A stretch of 64,000 nt of DNA, taken from contig CM030937.1 in assembly GCA_018136815.1 (NCBI GenBank), positions 5,226,632 through 5,290,631 of the forward strand. The letters are read 5' to 3'. A program made the translations under genes and the position numbers. A model generated the notes under the pieces. The model was not told the origin of the DNA. It saw only the letters and a program-made list of their open reading frames with translations, and ran no database searches. Positions within the stretch are counted from its first letter, which is position 1, and each line of letters starts with the position of its first letter. Below are positions 1-10,668 of the stretch, one piece after another. This stretch comes from Isochrysis galbana (Eukaryota; Haptophyta; Isochrysidales; Isochrysidaceae).

Positions 1-240
1 ATCGTGGAGCGGGGCGGGAGTCGCGGCACCACACCACTATCACACGCACATTCACAGTAACACGTAGATAACTAACGTAACGGGATACGCGAAGAAAGGG
101 GGTTGAGCAGGAGAGAAAGAGAGGAAAGAAAAGGAAAGAAGAGAGGAGGCCCGTCGCCTCTCCTCATGTGAAGAGAGAGGAGAGAGGAGACCTCGCAGGA
201 CTTAGAAAGTAAACGTAGGAGAGGACGGAGGGGCATCCGT
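1..240. other. purine-rich non-coding edge
   Basis: No gene seen. From about 100 to 240 the plus strand is GA-rich (runs of gagagaaag type). It may be the outer flank of the degenerate repeat that follows. Confidence 0.4.
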
Positions 241-700
241 AAAAAAAAACCTTTTAAAATCTCACCTCGCGCGCGGCTATGTAGCTGTCTATCGTAGCCA
301 CGCCCGTTTCCCTTCCTCTCCCTCGCTTCCCGCCTTGCGGCATCTCCCCTCGTGCTCTACTTAGGGGCCCAGGTTGTGGGGGGGGTTGGGTAGGGCGGGG
401 GTGCACCGGCCCCTAGTGGTCTGTTCACGCCTTCCTCCTGTGCCTCTAGGTGGCCCGTTTCTCGCTGTGCTGGTGTAAGCGGTTCGTTGTTGCTGTGTCG
501 TCTTTGCTCGCGGCGCCCGTCTCTTCTGGGATGTCTTCGTGGAGGGAGACGCGCCTCTCCTTCAGGCGAGCTTTCCGGCTATGCCGATTGCCTCTGCCAC
601 GAGGCCGAGGTTGTCATTCAGTGTTAAGTTTCCTTTGGCGTTTTCTATAAAGATGGGGGCGTGTCGCATCCGCGATCGACCTTTTTGTTTTAGAAGTTGT
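241..700 (-). repeat. repeat family A, copy 1 (3' end of a degenerate mobile element, minus strand)
   Basis: This stretch resembles 21590-22274 and, less fully, 43775-43960. On the minus strand each longer copy has the end of a protein frame finishing in ...GKLA-stop or ...EKLA-stop (stop here at 562-564), then about 300 bp of non-coding DNA with the shared blocks cgaggggag and gggcgtggct, ending in a run like ttttaaaaggttttttttta. The two protein tails align (API/VFIE, K-G, NDNLGLVAEA versus ENTSLVAKA), so the frame was once coding. Family unknown; a non-LTR or DNA element 3' end is possible. Confidence 0.55.
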
Positions 701-730
701 TTGCGTTTCTTTGTTCCCTCCTTGCAGGCT

Positions 731-837
731 AGCCACGAGTCACCGTCGTAGTGTCCTACATTCGTCCATTCGCCCTTGTTGCCCTCGCCTCCTTTATCGC
801 CTCCTTTGTCGCCTGCTTGCCCCCCACCTGGCTTACC
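731..837 (+). repeat. 107-bp direct repeat, copy 1
   Basis: Nearly identical to 2889-2997, beginning agccacgagtcaccgtcgta and ending in cacctggcttacc. The two copies bracket the gag-like/methyltransferase remnant. They could be remains of terminal or untranslated sequence of that retroelement, but they are short and lack visible LTR ends. Confidence 0.7.
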
Positions 838-1339
838 TCCTTGCGTGCTCCTCGCGTTTTAGACTAAGTCGCGCGGTCAGGTATCGCCGGTGCAAGGAAC
901 CGCCCCATGTGTGACCCTGATTCCCCCTCAGGTGTTGGCCGTTGGATTATATCGTGGCGCTATTTTACTTCGGTCTTCATCAAATCACTTAAGGGTTTTC
1001 GAAAGATTCCCTCCTTATTTATTCCTGTGCGTAACTGTCGCCCCGTCGGATCGTCCGTCGCCCCGTCGCTCTCTTGTCGGCATTCTCTTCCTTGTTCGAT
1101 CTGCCAGCGGGTTCCTGTGCGTTCCGTGATAGGGATACGTTAGTGTGGAGAGTGTTGATGTGAGTGTAGTGTCATCTCGTCGGTCCATCGGCCTCTAGCC
1201 GTCTGTCGGCTGTCGTTCTTCGTTCGTCGCTCTCGTCCTCGTTCTCGTCCCCGTTCTCGTCCCTCGTTCTCAACACTACCTCAATACCAAACCTCTCCAA
1301 TCCCTCAGCCCCAGCCTATCCATCCCGATCCGCCCAGCC
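838..1339 (+). other. leader-like sequence upstream of the gag-like frame
   Basis: No gene recognised. The last ~90 bases (about 1250-1335, containing cctcgttctcaacactacct) recur at 59485-59570 beside a Ty3 fragment, which suggests a retroelement untranslated leader. Confidence 0.45.
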
Positions 1340-2230
1340 ATGTCCGCTCCGTCGTCGCGCTCGCCCTCGCCCAGGCCCGTCCTCCCGCCTTTCTCTGCTG
1401 AGGAGGTGGTCCAGCCCGTCATTGGCCACTCCCCAACTTCCGCCGCGCCTCTCGCCGCTTCCCTTCCGTTCCCTCCGTTCCCATCCGAGGCAGTGGTAAC
1501 CTCGGATCCGTCAGGTGAAGAATCAAAGTCGACGCGTCCCGCGCCGGGCCCACCAAAGGGGCCCAAGGCCCCTCCTCCTGCAGAAGCGGGCCTCCTGCCC
1601 GCTCTGCCCACCACCACTCCCGAAGACCGCGCCTCCTCAGAGGCCGAGCTCGCGGCTACCGCCGTCTTTCACCCATTCGGGGCCGGCGCCGCGCCTCCAT
1701 CACCACCCCCATCGCCCTCCGATGCTGGGGAGAGCGGGCATGAGCCCGCTCTCACTGAAATCTGCATGGAAGAGGCTGTTGAGGCATATCCTTCCCCCTC
1801 GGAGGCGGATGAGGCCGCCCCACCGTTGCCATCGGACTCGGAGGGGGCCTACGAGCCCTACCGAGCCACCCTCGATCGTGTCGCCGCGGTCCCGACCGCC
1901 CCACGCCCTCGCGTCCTGGCAGAAGATGCGCCCGGGATCACAATTCCCAACCCTCATCGCCATTCCGCACCGGGCCATACCTTCGCACCGCCGTCAGTTC
2001 CGACGGAGCTGTCGGCGCCCAGTCCCGTGGAGCAGCACTACATGGAGCTGATGAAAGCCATGGCCGAGCAATTCTCGCAACAGCTATCCGCGATAGCTAT
2101 GGCCGTCGAGCGCGAAAGGGCCCCACCGTCGGCCAATGGCCGCCAGGAGCCTGCCCGCTACCCCCCGGGTACTCCACTCGAGAATACGGGAGGGACCCAC
2201 CCCCCGCCGCCTCTGCGCCTCGCCAGCCCA
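1340..2230 (+). CDS. gag-like Pro-rich protein of a retroelement (probably degenerate)
   Basis: An open frame starts at the ATG at 1340 directly after the repeated leader. About 230 residues are rich in Pro, Ser, Ala and Glu, followed near residue 235 by a short amphipathic helix (EQHYMELMKAMAEQFSQQ) and a further proline-rich stretch. No zinc knuckle is visible. The frame stays open to 2518, but from about 2230 the recognisable protein moves to another frame (the methyltransferase), so the real product ends or shifts there; a C-run (cccaccccccg) near 2200 could be an indel site. A gag role is inferred from composition, the leader and the nearby Ty3 reverse-transcriptase scrap; it could also be an unrelated low-complexity ORF. 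Confidence 0.45.
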
Positions 2231-2850
2231 CCTGCTTCCAGAACATTTCGACGATCTTTGCCGCACGCTCGCCGACATCAAGACCGACGCCGACGCCCTG
2301 TGCGCCGAGGGTGTCAGCGCCCCGCGCGTCCTTGTTGTCGGCGAGACGAGCGGAGTTGTCTCGTCTATGTTTCTTCTCGCCGGCGCCGACGTCGCGACGT
2401 GCGACCTGTGCCCGTCCGAGGTGGAATATGTTCCGCACTTCGAAGGGGACGCGGATCTCGTTCAAGATCTCGGGTGGGACCTCGTCATAGCCCACCCTCC
2501 GTGCACCTACCTCTCTAACGCCGGCTTGAGGTGGATTCACTCCAACCCCGAGCGCCTCGCCAATACCGCCGCCGCCGCCGCCTAGTTTCGCCGCCGCCTG
2601 GAGGCTAAAGCGCCATTCCTGGCAGTCGAGAACCCCAAGATGCACTACTACGCTAAGGCGTTGTTGGACGGCATCGAAGCTACGCAATACGTCCACCCGT
2701 GGCAGCACGGCACCGGACACACGAAAGCTACAGGACTCTACCTCTCCTCGAGCCTCCCTCCGCTCCAACCAACGTGCATTGTTCCGGGCCGAGAGGCCGT
2801 GATGGCTAACCTTCCCATGGCCTCCTCTTCGCGATCAAGGGAGAGTACCT
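2230..2850 (+). pseudogene. phage-type compact cytosine-C5 DNA methyltransferase, interrupted
   Basis: In a frame shifted from the gag-like ORF the sequence reads as a small SAM-dependent DNA methyltransferase of the kind common in phages and prophages. Visible motifs: a SAM-binding start (RVLVVGETSG), an acidic second strand (ADVATCDL), the catalytic-loop motif IV form DLVIAHPPCTYLSNAG with the PPC cysteine, an in-frame TAG at 2583-2585, then motif VI AVENPKMH, a HPWQHGTGHTKATGLYL block and a LPPLQPT...GREAVMANLP block near the end. Order and spacing match the phage family. The TAG, the frame change upstream and a downstream junction into reverse-transcriptase sequence show it is no longer intact. 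It lies inside a retroelement remnant, so it was probably retroelement cargo. Confidence 0.7.
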
Positions 2851-2893
2851 AGGCCACATTGTCTCCCGACGTGGCCTGGAGATGGACCCAGCC
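2816..2893 (+). pseudogene. fragment of Ty3/gypsy reverse transcriptase
   Basis: In the frame containing 2843-2845 the sequence reads LLFAIKGEYLGHIVSRRGLE then MDPA, matching the conserved stretch after the YxDD region of Ty3/gypsy reverse transcriptases (EFLGHIVS..G...DP). Only about 25 residues remain, fused directly to the end of the methyltransferase remnant and cut off at the repeat beginning 2889. This identifies the surrounding element as Ty3-like. Confidence 0.6.
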
Positions 2894-2997
2894 ACGAGTC
2901 ACCGTCGTAGTGTCCTACATTCGTCCATTCGCCCTTGTTGCCCTCGCCTCCTTTATCGCCTCCTTTGTCGCCTGCTTGCCCCCCACCTGGCTTACCG
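2889..2997 (+). repeat. 107-bp direct repeat, copy 2
   Basis: Second copy of the 731-837 sequence in the same orientation, starting immediately after the reverse-transcriptase scrap. Confidence 0.7.
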
Positions 2998-3534
2998 TGC
3001 GAAGCCGCAGGCGAAAGACAGAGGAGGCGGCGGTGGCCAAACTGTGGGGCGCCAAGCGCCAAGCAGCTGTAGTAGCCTATCCCCTATGTTTATGAGAGTG
3101 AGTGTGTGTGCCATTACTTGTTCCTAGACAATTAACAATCGCATTGACAAATGCAACTTTGGCAATGACAATGTAGCTGTTTATGGTCTCCGGCTGGGGT
3201 TTATGATCTCCGGCTGAGGCTCGTTTGGCTCTTGGTTCTTGGTTACTTAGTAAATGGCCCTGTTTACGTGAATAGTGAGTACGTCTGTGCACGCCACAGT
3301 GAACCAGAACGACCCGACATCGACGATCGACGATGGACAATGGAAGCAGGTGAGGCCTGAGCGAGCCCGCTCTCCGCTGCCCTGCCCGTTGTGCCTGCCC
3401 TCGGCGGCGGCCGCGCGCGATGGCGCGACTCACAGACACCCTGACACCCTATGTCGATGCAGGTCCCAACGCACGAACCCGCGCAGCCAGGGCAGTCGCC
3501 GACGATGCGAACGAGATAAAAATAAAAATAAAAA
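2998..3534. other. intergenic, nothing recognised
   Basis: Short open frames on both strands have no recognisable motif. A short near-duplication (gtctccggctggggtttatgatctccggctga) lies near 3185. The stretch ends in an AT-rich run of aaaataaaaataata. Confidence 0.4.
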
Positions 3535-3630
3535 TAATAATAATAAAACAACTGAGCGTTAGTACCACTACTCCCACTAGCCCGGTACTATCACGACACC
3601 CCTCAGCGCACTTGCCCGCACGCCTTGGAG
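3535..3630 (+). repeat. repeat family B, copy 1
   Basis: About 95 bp starting in (ata)n followed by aactgagcgttagtaccac and cccggtactatcacgacacc. A close copy lies at 33918-34008 and a diverged one at 62199-62280, all on the plus strand. The ataata head suggests the 3' tail of a retroposed unit or a MITE end. Confidence 0.7.
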
Positions 3631-3769
3631 TGATGGTGCAGACACATACATACATGCATCCCTACAAATCTCCCCCCTCGCAAACCCCCGGCTCCCATTA
3701 TAACTCCGGGGGCGGTAGAACGTATGTAGAACCCACCATTTTCCTCGGGAATTTTTCGTGGCGGCAGGT

Positions 3770-3875
3770 GAGCCCCCCGGGAGTTTTTTATGGGCTTTGG
3801 GGAACGGTCAAAAAATGCAGCCCCCCCCCACATGTTAGTAGTTATAAATCAGTGTTTGACCGCCCTAGCCATCGG
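3770..3875. repeat. GGGCGGTCAAA-ended repeat, copy 1
   Basis: Contains acggtcaaaaaatgcag and ends in tttgaccgccc followed by TA. A reverse-complement copy lies at 9569-9670, and the same TA-flanked terminus ends the larger element at 25847-27377. Probably fragments of one terminal-inverted-repeat transposon family with TA target sites. Confidence 0.55.
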
Positions 3876-5474
3876 CAGAATTTCAGATTGAGACTTTAGA
3901 ACTTGACTCATCTAACATCTCGCTTCTCATCTTCATCTATGCTAGGTCTGGGCAAAAGACCCTCCGCCTGGCAATCTTCAGATTCAATCTGCAATCATCT
4001 GCGATCTGCGTACAAGCTCAAATCGAGAAGATGCGAGGTTGTCCTGATCGTGCAGACATTGTTGGAATGTGGCCAACGGTTCTCGGGACTACGCTCAAAT
4101 GTTCGCAGTTTCGGGCGACCGAGATTACTCACAATGATGACAGAATTGGTTCAGAATCCAGGCAGAGACGGAGTGCCGACTTGCGAACACCCGAAATACC
4201 GAGCACGCACAGCAGCCAGAGCACGACGAGAGCGCCTCGCCGAGTTTTCCATCGCCAAAACCACGATTTTCCGACGAAACCGACCTTTGGGCCAATCTCG
4301 GCCTTTGCTCTCTCGGCTCCGTCAGCCCACGGCAGCCCAGCCCACGGCGGTTGGCGCCCTCTGCGAATTCTCAGCACACTCGCCGGAGGTGCGAAAACTT
4401 CAGAGATGAGGAGATGAAGGCGTCGTCAAGAGTACGCCGACAGCGCCTCCACACACACTCTCTGTGTGATGGCTTCTCTCTCTCTCTCTCTCTCTCACTC
4501 ACTCTCGGTCCGCGTCCGGAGGGCGGTGGGGGGCGCGGACGATGGGGGACGGCGGTTTCCTCCTGCGCACATGTAAAGACGTCGCCGCCGCCGCGCTCCC
4601 TCCCCTCCTCCTTCCGCCCTCCCCCCCTCCCCCCCCCCCCCCTTTTCCCCTGGACACCCCAGCCACACTCCCCCCCCCCCCCCTCCTTCTCCCCCCCTCT
4701 CTCCCCCCTTCTCTTCTCTCTTCTCTCTCTCTCTCTCTCTCTCCCCCCCCCCCCATCCCCCCCCCCCAATCCCCCCCCCCCCTCCGTGGCTGCCCAACAT
4801 TCGAGAAGCCTAACGACTCGCGCAGAAGCTCGACGCAGACGGAGAAGGTGTGCGACCTTGGCCGGGCCCGCCACCCCGCTCTCCGCCTTCCCTCTTCCTG
4901 TCGCTCGTCCGCTCGCGGTGAGCCGGCACGCACAGTGAGAGACGGGGGATGGGGGAAGGACCAAGCGCACCGCCCGCACCACTCATCCGCGCCCGAGGAC
5001 TCCCACACCCATATGCTCACACTCTCTCTCGGGACTCCGAGCGTCCCCTCCCTCCCCCCCGATGCGAGCCAAGGGATCACGGCCTCCCGCGCGCTCGGAG
5101 AGCTACGCGCAGACATCAGGACCCGGATCCCGCTTATCCTTCCCTCTTGTTCCCCTCGCGCGTCCCACCCACCCCACACCAGCCCAAGCCACGCTTCACT
5201 GCCGATCAGCTCGGGATTTGGGGTGGGCTGTGGTCCTCTCATCCCGAATAGCCAGACTGGCCTACCGCGGCCGAGCTTGAGTTGAGGGAGGCTGGCTGTC
5301 CTGATCCGATCGTGTCGCACGCTCGGGCCCGACCCACGATGGTATCTTTACCAGAGGAGAGACCTCTTCTCTTGTGCTTGTGGAGATTTTGTCACATGTG
5401 CGTTCCGCCCAACCTGCCCACTCTTCAGGTGGCAGCTTGATCACACCTCGTGCCAACAGCTTGCCTATCAGACG
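3876..5474. other. intergenic with long polypyrimidine tract (4465-4790)
   Basis: No convincing gene. From 4465 to 4790 the plus strand is almost pure C/T ((ct)n, long c runs). Overlapping frames in it encode only Pro/Ser/Leu or Gly/Arg/Glu low complexity and are composition artefacts. The tract lies upstream of the histidine kinase gene. Confidence 0.6.
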
Positions 5475-8400
5475 ATGAACGCCGCCGATTGGCTTCGCTC
5501 GCACGTGCGGCAGCTCGTCCTCGACGCGGCTCTTCCGCTGGAACGGTCGACAAGGCGGCAATGGATAGCATGGGCAGGCATCTGTGAACCCTTGCTTCGA
5601 TCGGAAGAGTACTGTCACACGGTGGTTGTTAAGACGGCCGCGGCACTTACTCTCGTCTCTGTGCTGCTGGCAGCATCCATGCGCTTTGACGAGTCCCATA
5701 GCCACCATCCCATACTTATGGGACCCATGCTCATCATGATCTTCCTGGTGCTGCCCCTGCCACCCCAAGCGGCTAGAGGCCTCGCCAATGTGCTGACGCC
5801 TGGACCTCAGCTAATAGTGTCTTGTGTCTGTGCCATGCACCATCTGATACATGCTGTACCATCTCCGCCCCTGATTGAGTTCACGGTGGCACCTGTTGCC
5901 TTCGGCCTGGCCGTCTTTTGCGCCACGATTGTTGCCGCCCTTCGAGGCTTTCCGTTCTCCTCGACGATAACTGCACTCGGAGTTGTGCTCACGACCCACA
6001 CCATTAAACCGATCCTTGGCATCGGCTGGTATGAGCCTATTCTGGTCATCGTCAGCTCAGGCATCGGGATCCTCTGTGGCTTAGCTGTCAGCCTGGAGCA
6101 GCGCTCGCTCCGTCACATGATCGACCTCGCAGAATCGAATCGCCGCGCCGACTCGAGGCTCAATCATGTCATCAAAGGCCAATGCGGTGCTGCTTCGGCC
6201 CTCCTGAGCGAGCTGGCGAGCATGAGGTTCGAGGGACTCTCCGACACCGTTGCGGCAGAGACGTACGATATCATCTCGCAGATCCAGGGGATGCTAGATG
6301 AGGCGTCTGGCTGGTGCGCCTTCCCGCCCCCCCCTCTCGCGCTTGCCTTGGCGGCGCTTTTGTAGCCATCGAAACGGCCATTTTGCCTGATGCCTGGCTC
6401 GTCGCCATCCACGCCTTGCGTCGCCGGCCTCTCATCTCCTGTTCATGCGCCTGGCTCACTTGCTATCCAGGTGCCATAAGCGAGAGTCCTTCATTCAACT
6501 CGAGTTGGGCACGTACCGCACCGAATCGGCCACCATTGAGCTCAAGGCGGCACTGCAGACCATGGTCGGTCCCCGCGCCGTCGTTGAGTCTCCGGAGAGC
6601 ATGGTCGTCGACCCTACGCTACTTCGCTTGCTGGTGCAAGAGGTCGTGTCCAATGCACTTAAGTACTCCGAGGATGGCTCCCCCATCAATGTTAAGGCGG
6701 AGATATTGCCAGGTGTGCGGCTATTTGAAGGTCGAGAGGGCCAAAGCGGGCTCACTCGAGGCCATGGTATCAACAACAAAACCCCGACCCACAATCAATG
6801 TCAGCGCACCCATTTAAGCACTTGCGTCACGCAGGGTACCACCGCCACCCCTCGTCTCCGTCCTCTCATCGTGTTTCGTCTGCTGCGCCGCAGGCGAGGC
6901 TTCAGAGATGCTTCACCTCGTCATCACGAACTCCAATCGTAAAGGCGCTGCACACCTTACGCCCGAGGAGTGCGAGTTGGCGTTTGCAAAGGGGTTCAAG
7001 AAAGGTCGCTCAACCGGCGACCACGTCACGAGGCACAGGTGTGCAGCCGTCCGCTAGCCGCCGGCAACATCACAGTATCCTTGAGGCGCGACCCATGCAA
7101 CCTGGTGACCTGGATGGCCCGTGCCGCCGGGCGTATCTTGTGGGGCTATGGTATAGAACTCTGCCCGCGCGTGGCGAGTGGAGCCCATTTTCGTCCACTG
7201 AACGAATCGAAGCTTAGTCCCCCCGCCTTTCGCGCCCGCAGCAATGGACTTGGCCTCTCGTCGGTAAAGATGGCGACCGAGGCCGTCGGCGGCAAGGCAT
7301 GGATATGTGCTGACGCTAAATCCACATGCGTTCACCTTCTCCTCCCAGCCGCTCCACCTGCGGAGGCGCCCGAGTTCATTTGCAACAAGACCACTGTGGC
7401 ACCTGTTCGAAGTTCCGTCAGAGTGATACGTGAGCATTCGATCAACGGCGCCGCGTTCGGAGCTCTTCCACCCCTCTTGGACCGCTTGCAAAGCTCGTTT
7501 GACGCCACTGGCAGGACACTAGCGTCTCCGGGAGCGTCGGTTCCCAGCAGCACCTCACCGAGCCCTCATTTCGTGTCCGAACGGACCTTGACCAATGAGA
7601 CCTTGCCGCCGCCGGCAATCTCACTGTTGACGGATCGCCAACTCTCGTCGGCACCATGCACACCGCTCGGAATCTCTGGCGTTTGTCACAGCCCCCCCCT
7701 TCCGCCTCTCCGGCAGCTACCATCGGCGCTTTGCTCGCCTCTTGGTGGCATGGGGACTCGCATGCCGTCAAGCGAATCCGTGCATCGGCCAGTCTGCATT
7801 GGCATCGACGATTCTCCAGGGCTACGTCGGATGCAGGTGCGAGGACTGCATGTGCAAGTGCCACCGGATGCGCATTGCCGCTTGTAGGGCTCAATATTAG
7901 CGCTGTCCCTTCAAACACCGCCAGCCGTGGGTAGCCGCTCGCATTACCAGCCGATGCAGCGCACAGCGCGTTGCACGCGAGGACGCCTTCCCGTTGCACG
8001 GCTGCCCACACGCATGCTCCCGCTTTCAGGGAACTCTCTTTCGCGTCTTCTTGAAAGCCGACGAGCAGCGCAGTGGGAGTGTTGGGAAGACTGTCGAGGA
8101 GGTCAATGCATACGTCGATATTGTGATGGGCCGACGCAGCATGTACGCGCTTCTCCGACGCCTCAACACCTATCTCCCATTTGGGTGCTCATCTAACATT
8201 TCGCGTACACGGGCCGCAACTCCCTTGCTCGCCTTAGTCGGTGCCAAGACTAGTTTGCTCGTACTAGCCACTACCGCATCCCAATCCACATGGGATTACT
8301 CATTGAACGATCCCCCCCCCCCCCCCCCCCCACCCTCGCCAACTCCACACAGCTCTCTAGAACCTACCGATCTACCTCAAGCAGATATCGCGGTACTGGA

Positions 8401-8695
8401 CCAGAACATTGAAATGGAGGAAGAGGCCTTGAGCGTGAAGGGCACGGATGTCGTCCTTCAACTGCGTGAGAGCGGGTTTACTGGAGTGACGTGCATCTTG
8501 TCCGCCTCGTCCGGCGAGGAGACAGAACGGCTGGCTTGCGCGCCTGGCGTTGACCTCGCCTTTGGGAAGGACGCCGATCTCAACCGCATGACTAGAGCAC
8601 TCCTCGACGCATACGAGAAAAAGTGCCCAGCTAAGACAGTTGCGCCACAACTTCCTCTCCAAGTGAGGAGGCGGTCCTTGCAACTCGAGGATTGA
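5475..8695 (+). CDS. membrane-bound hybrid histidine kinase with receiver domain (5 exons)
   Basis: Model join(5475..6313, 6471..6712, 6894..7038, 7242..7836, 8030..8695), 828 residues; every join keeps frame and uses GT-AG. About six hydrophobic segments (residues ~50-215) form an N-terminal membrane domain. A phosphorylation helix follows with H231 in RLNHVIKGQCG. The ATPase domain has an N-box (QEVVSNALKYSEDG, N341) and a G-box (SNGLGLSSVK, ~411). The C-terminal receiver has the acidic pair in VCIGIDDSPGLRRMQ (D598, D599) and the acceptor D731 in ADIAVLDQN, then GTDVVLQLRESGFTG. The family autophosphorylates His and passes phosphate to the receiver Asp. The 130-residue gap between the acidic pair and D731 is too long for a receiver, so an unmodelled intron may lie within ~8128-8360 (it contains a c-run and ends ctctctag). 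No sensor domain other than the membrane segments is seen; ligand unknown. Confidence 0.85.
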
Positions 8696-9568
8696 GGCAT
8701 AATCAGTCATTTACTTTTGTTTCCTTGCCCATGCTTCTGGAAGAGGAAGGTTGTACAGACCGCCTTGTTGGCCCTTGTGGCCTTACCAGATGAAAGTACC
8801 TCCCATTACGATTTGACGACGCGGGCTCACTGACAAGACCCACCTCGGATGTGCATAATTCGGATGTGCATTAATGAACTCACTTGCCGTTAGGATACCT
8901 GAAAGCCCTCGCACCTCGCACTTGCACTTCATCCCTTTCACGTACATGAATTTCATGCAGTTCATGAAACCAACGAATCTCAGTCTTCTTGCATGAGTGG
9001 TCCTATCGCCCCCGCAACGCGTAGCAATACGCCGTGGCTCATAGCTGATGGAGAGTGGGTTTTCGCCTCTCCAACAGATTCGACGGCTCCAGCAGATTCG
9101 ACGGCTAGCACGAGGCGTGCAACAACCCTTTCCCGCACGCACGTGCATACAAGATCAACAACGTTGTTCTCGAAACGTAGTGTTGGTTGGCATGCTACCA
9201 CCTTTCCCCGCAAGTCCCAATTGCGTGCCATCCCTCACTCCAAGGATGCGGCCTCGTGTGACCAACCGCATACATGTAGCACATGTGACATGCTGTGAGG
9301 ACATGCTGTGATGACATGCTGTGTTTTTTGTCTCGACAAAATTATGATTGTGAATGCACGTTTCTGCCACCTGGCGCATCATCGCATTCTTGGGCTCTCT
9401 ACGCCACGACGTTTCGGGCGCTCCACCCATGCCGCGGAGGGATCGGCTGAATGCAGATCCTTGGCGCCCCAACTCTCACTGACCTCAAAGAGTGAGATCT
9501 TTTATTCCTACGCTTATCTGCCCGCATGTTGCCTTGTCGACTGACTTTTAGCCCGAGCGTCGCTCAAT
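8696..9568. other. intergenic, nothing recognised
   Basis: Several 80-120-codon frames overlap on both strands without motif support. A short duplication agattcgacggctcc/agattcgacggctag is at about 9078-9105, and gacatgctgtg recurs at 9288-9321. Confidence 0.4.
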
Positions 9569-9670
9569 CTTTAGGGCGGTCAACACAGGGGCTTTTTATT
9601 AACTATTAGTATTAGTAAGGGCTGGGCGCTGCATTTTTTGACCGTGGCGCGATGCCCAATAAAAAACCTC
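9569..9670. repeat. GGGCGGTCAAA-ended repeat, copy 2 (inverted relative to copy 1)
   Basis: Starts TA then gggcggtcaacac and ends near ttttttgaccgtggcg. Its reverse complement matches 3770-3875, including ttttttat and cggtcaaaaaatgcag. Confidence 0.55.
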
Positions 9671-10075
9671 CAGGGGGGCGCCAACTGCGACTACGAAAAA
9701 AAAACTGAAGATCTGAAGATCCACCTGCCACTACGAAAATCTTCGCCAAGAAATGGTGCGATTTGCCCCCCCTCTCCCCTCTCCCCCCCTCCGTTACTCG
9801 CGCTCACGCTCTACCCATAAAGAATTTGCGGTACGCGCCCGCGGGGGGATCGGTTCCTTGATATCTACTTGTATATCTAAACTACAAGCTACATTTGGCA
9901 TTTGATTCCCGCCCGATGCAGCACCGTGTCAGGCTGCCGATAGTCCGACCACCCACAAACAAACCAATGAAAAGAGAGACAAACGAATGAGAAAATTCGA
10001 CGTGCAATGCGGCGAAGCTTCGAGACAAATCATTGGCGAAAACAAAACTCGCTCGATTTTGCTTCAAACACACCT

Positions 10076-10250
10076 CAACTAAGTTTATACTCAGTTCACA
10101 TGGGGGAGGCGCCTCGTGCCCTCCCCCTCGGGCTCCAACTCCCCTCCGGGGGGCCCGTCGGTCACCCTCAGACTCTGCCTCTTGGCATGAGCTGAGCAAT
10201 CACCATCCTGACCCAGACCCCCAGTGGGCGCGGGTCAAGAGGCGCACTCC
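10076..10250 (+). repeat. repeat family C, copy 1
   Basis: Begins aactaagtttatactcagtt, then catgggggaggcgcc, and continues C-rich. Related sequences start at 20571, 34916, 50282 and 50373. The head can fold as a hairpin of the form AACTAAG-TTTATA-CTCAGTT. Confidence 0.55.
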
Positions 10251-10570
10251 CTAGCCCTCATGGGCCAGCACTCGTACTGACCTCCCCCCCCCCCCTCCTG
10301 GTCACCAGGCAGAGGCGCTGCACGCCCGCCGGTCCGATGGGAGTGGCTTGTGAAAAAAAAGGGGGGGGGGGGAGGGGGAGCGCCCCCCCCTCGCCCCCCC
10401 CCCCCCCTTTCTCTCTCTCTTTCTCTCTCCCTCCCCGTCCCCCCCCCCTTCCCCGTCCCCCCCCCCCCCTTCCCCAGGAGACGCAAGGGAAAAGCACTGG
10501 CACGGCGTCCCCTCGGGGGGAACATGCACCGCGGGGGGAAGCAGAGAAAAAAAGTTGTTATGCTAGTCTG
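10251..10570. repeat. low-complexity polypurine/polypyrimidine tract
   Basis: Runs of g (10360-10380) followed by long c/t runs (10383-10480). Frames here are composition artefacts. Confidence 0.7.
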
Positions 10571-10668
10571 CATTTAATTTTAAAATACCGCTCTATTACA
10601 ACTGTGGACATTCGATCGCTCAATTCGACTGATGTCCCACAATTGACGGAACGACACCTGTGCCTTCA

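Noticed and set aside
2190..2240. Programmed ribosomal frameshift between the gag-like frame and the methyltransferase
   Set aside because: The methyltransferase also has an in-frame TAG and a truncated end, so plain decay or an indel in the C-run explains the shift; no slippery site plus structure was evident.
2097..2768. 223-codon minus-strand frame over the methyltransferase
   Set aside because: Antisense shadow; the plus strand carries the methyltransferase motifs.
4351..5320. Several overlapping long frames on both strands
   Set aside because: They translate polypyrimidine/polypurine DNA into Pro/Leu/Ser or Gly/Glu/Arg runs; no frame continues into natural protein.
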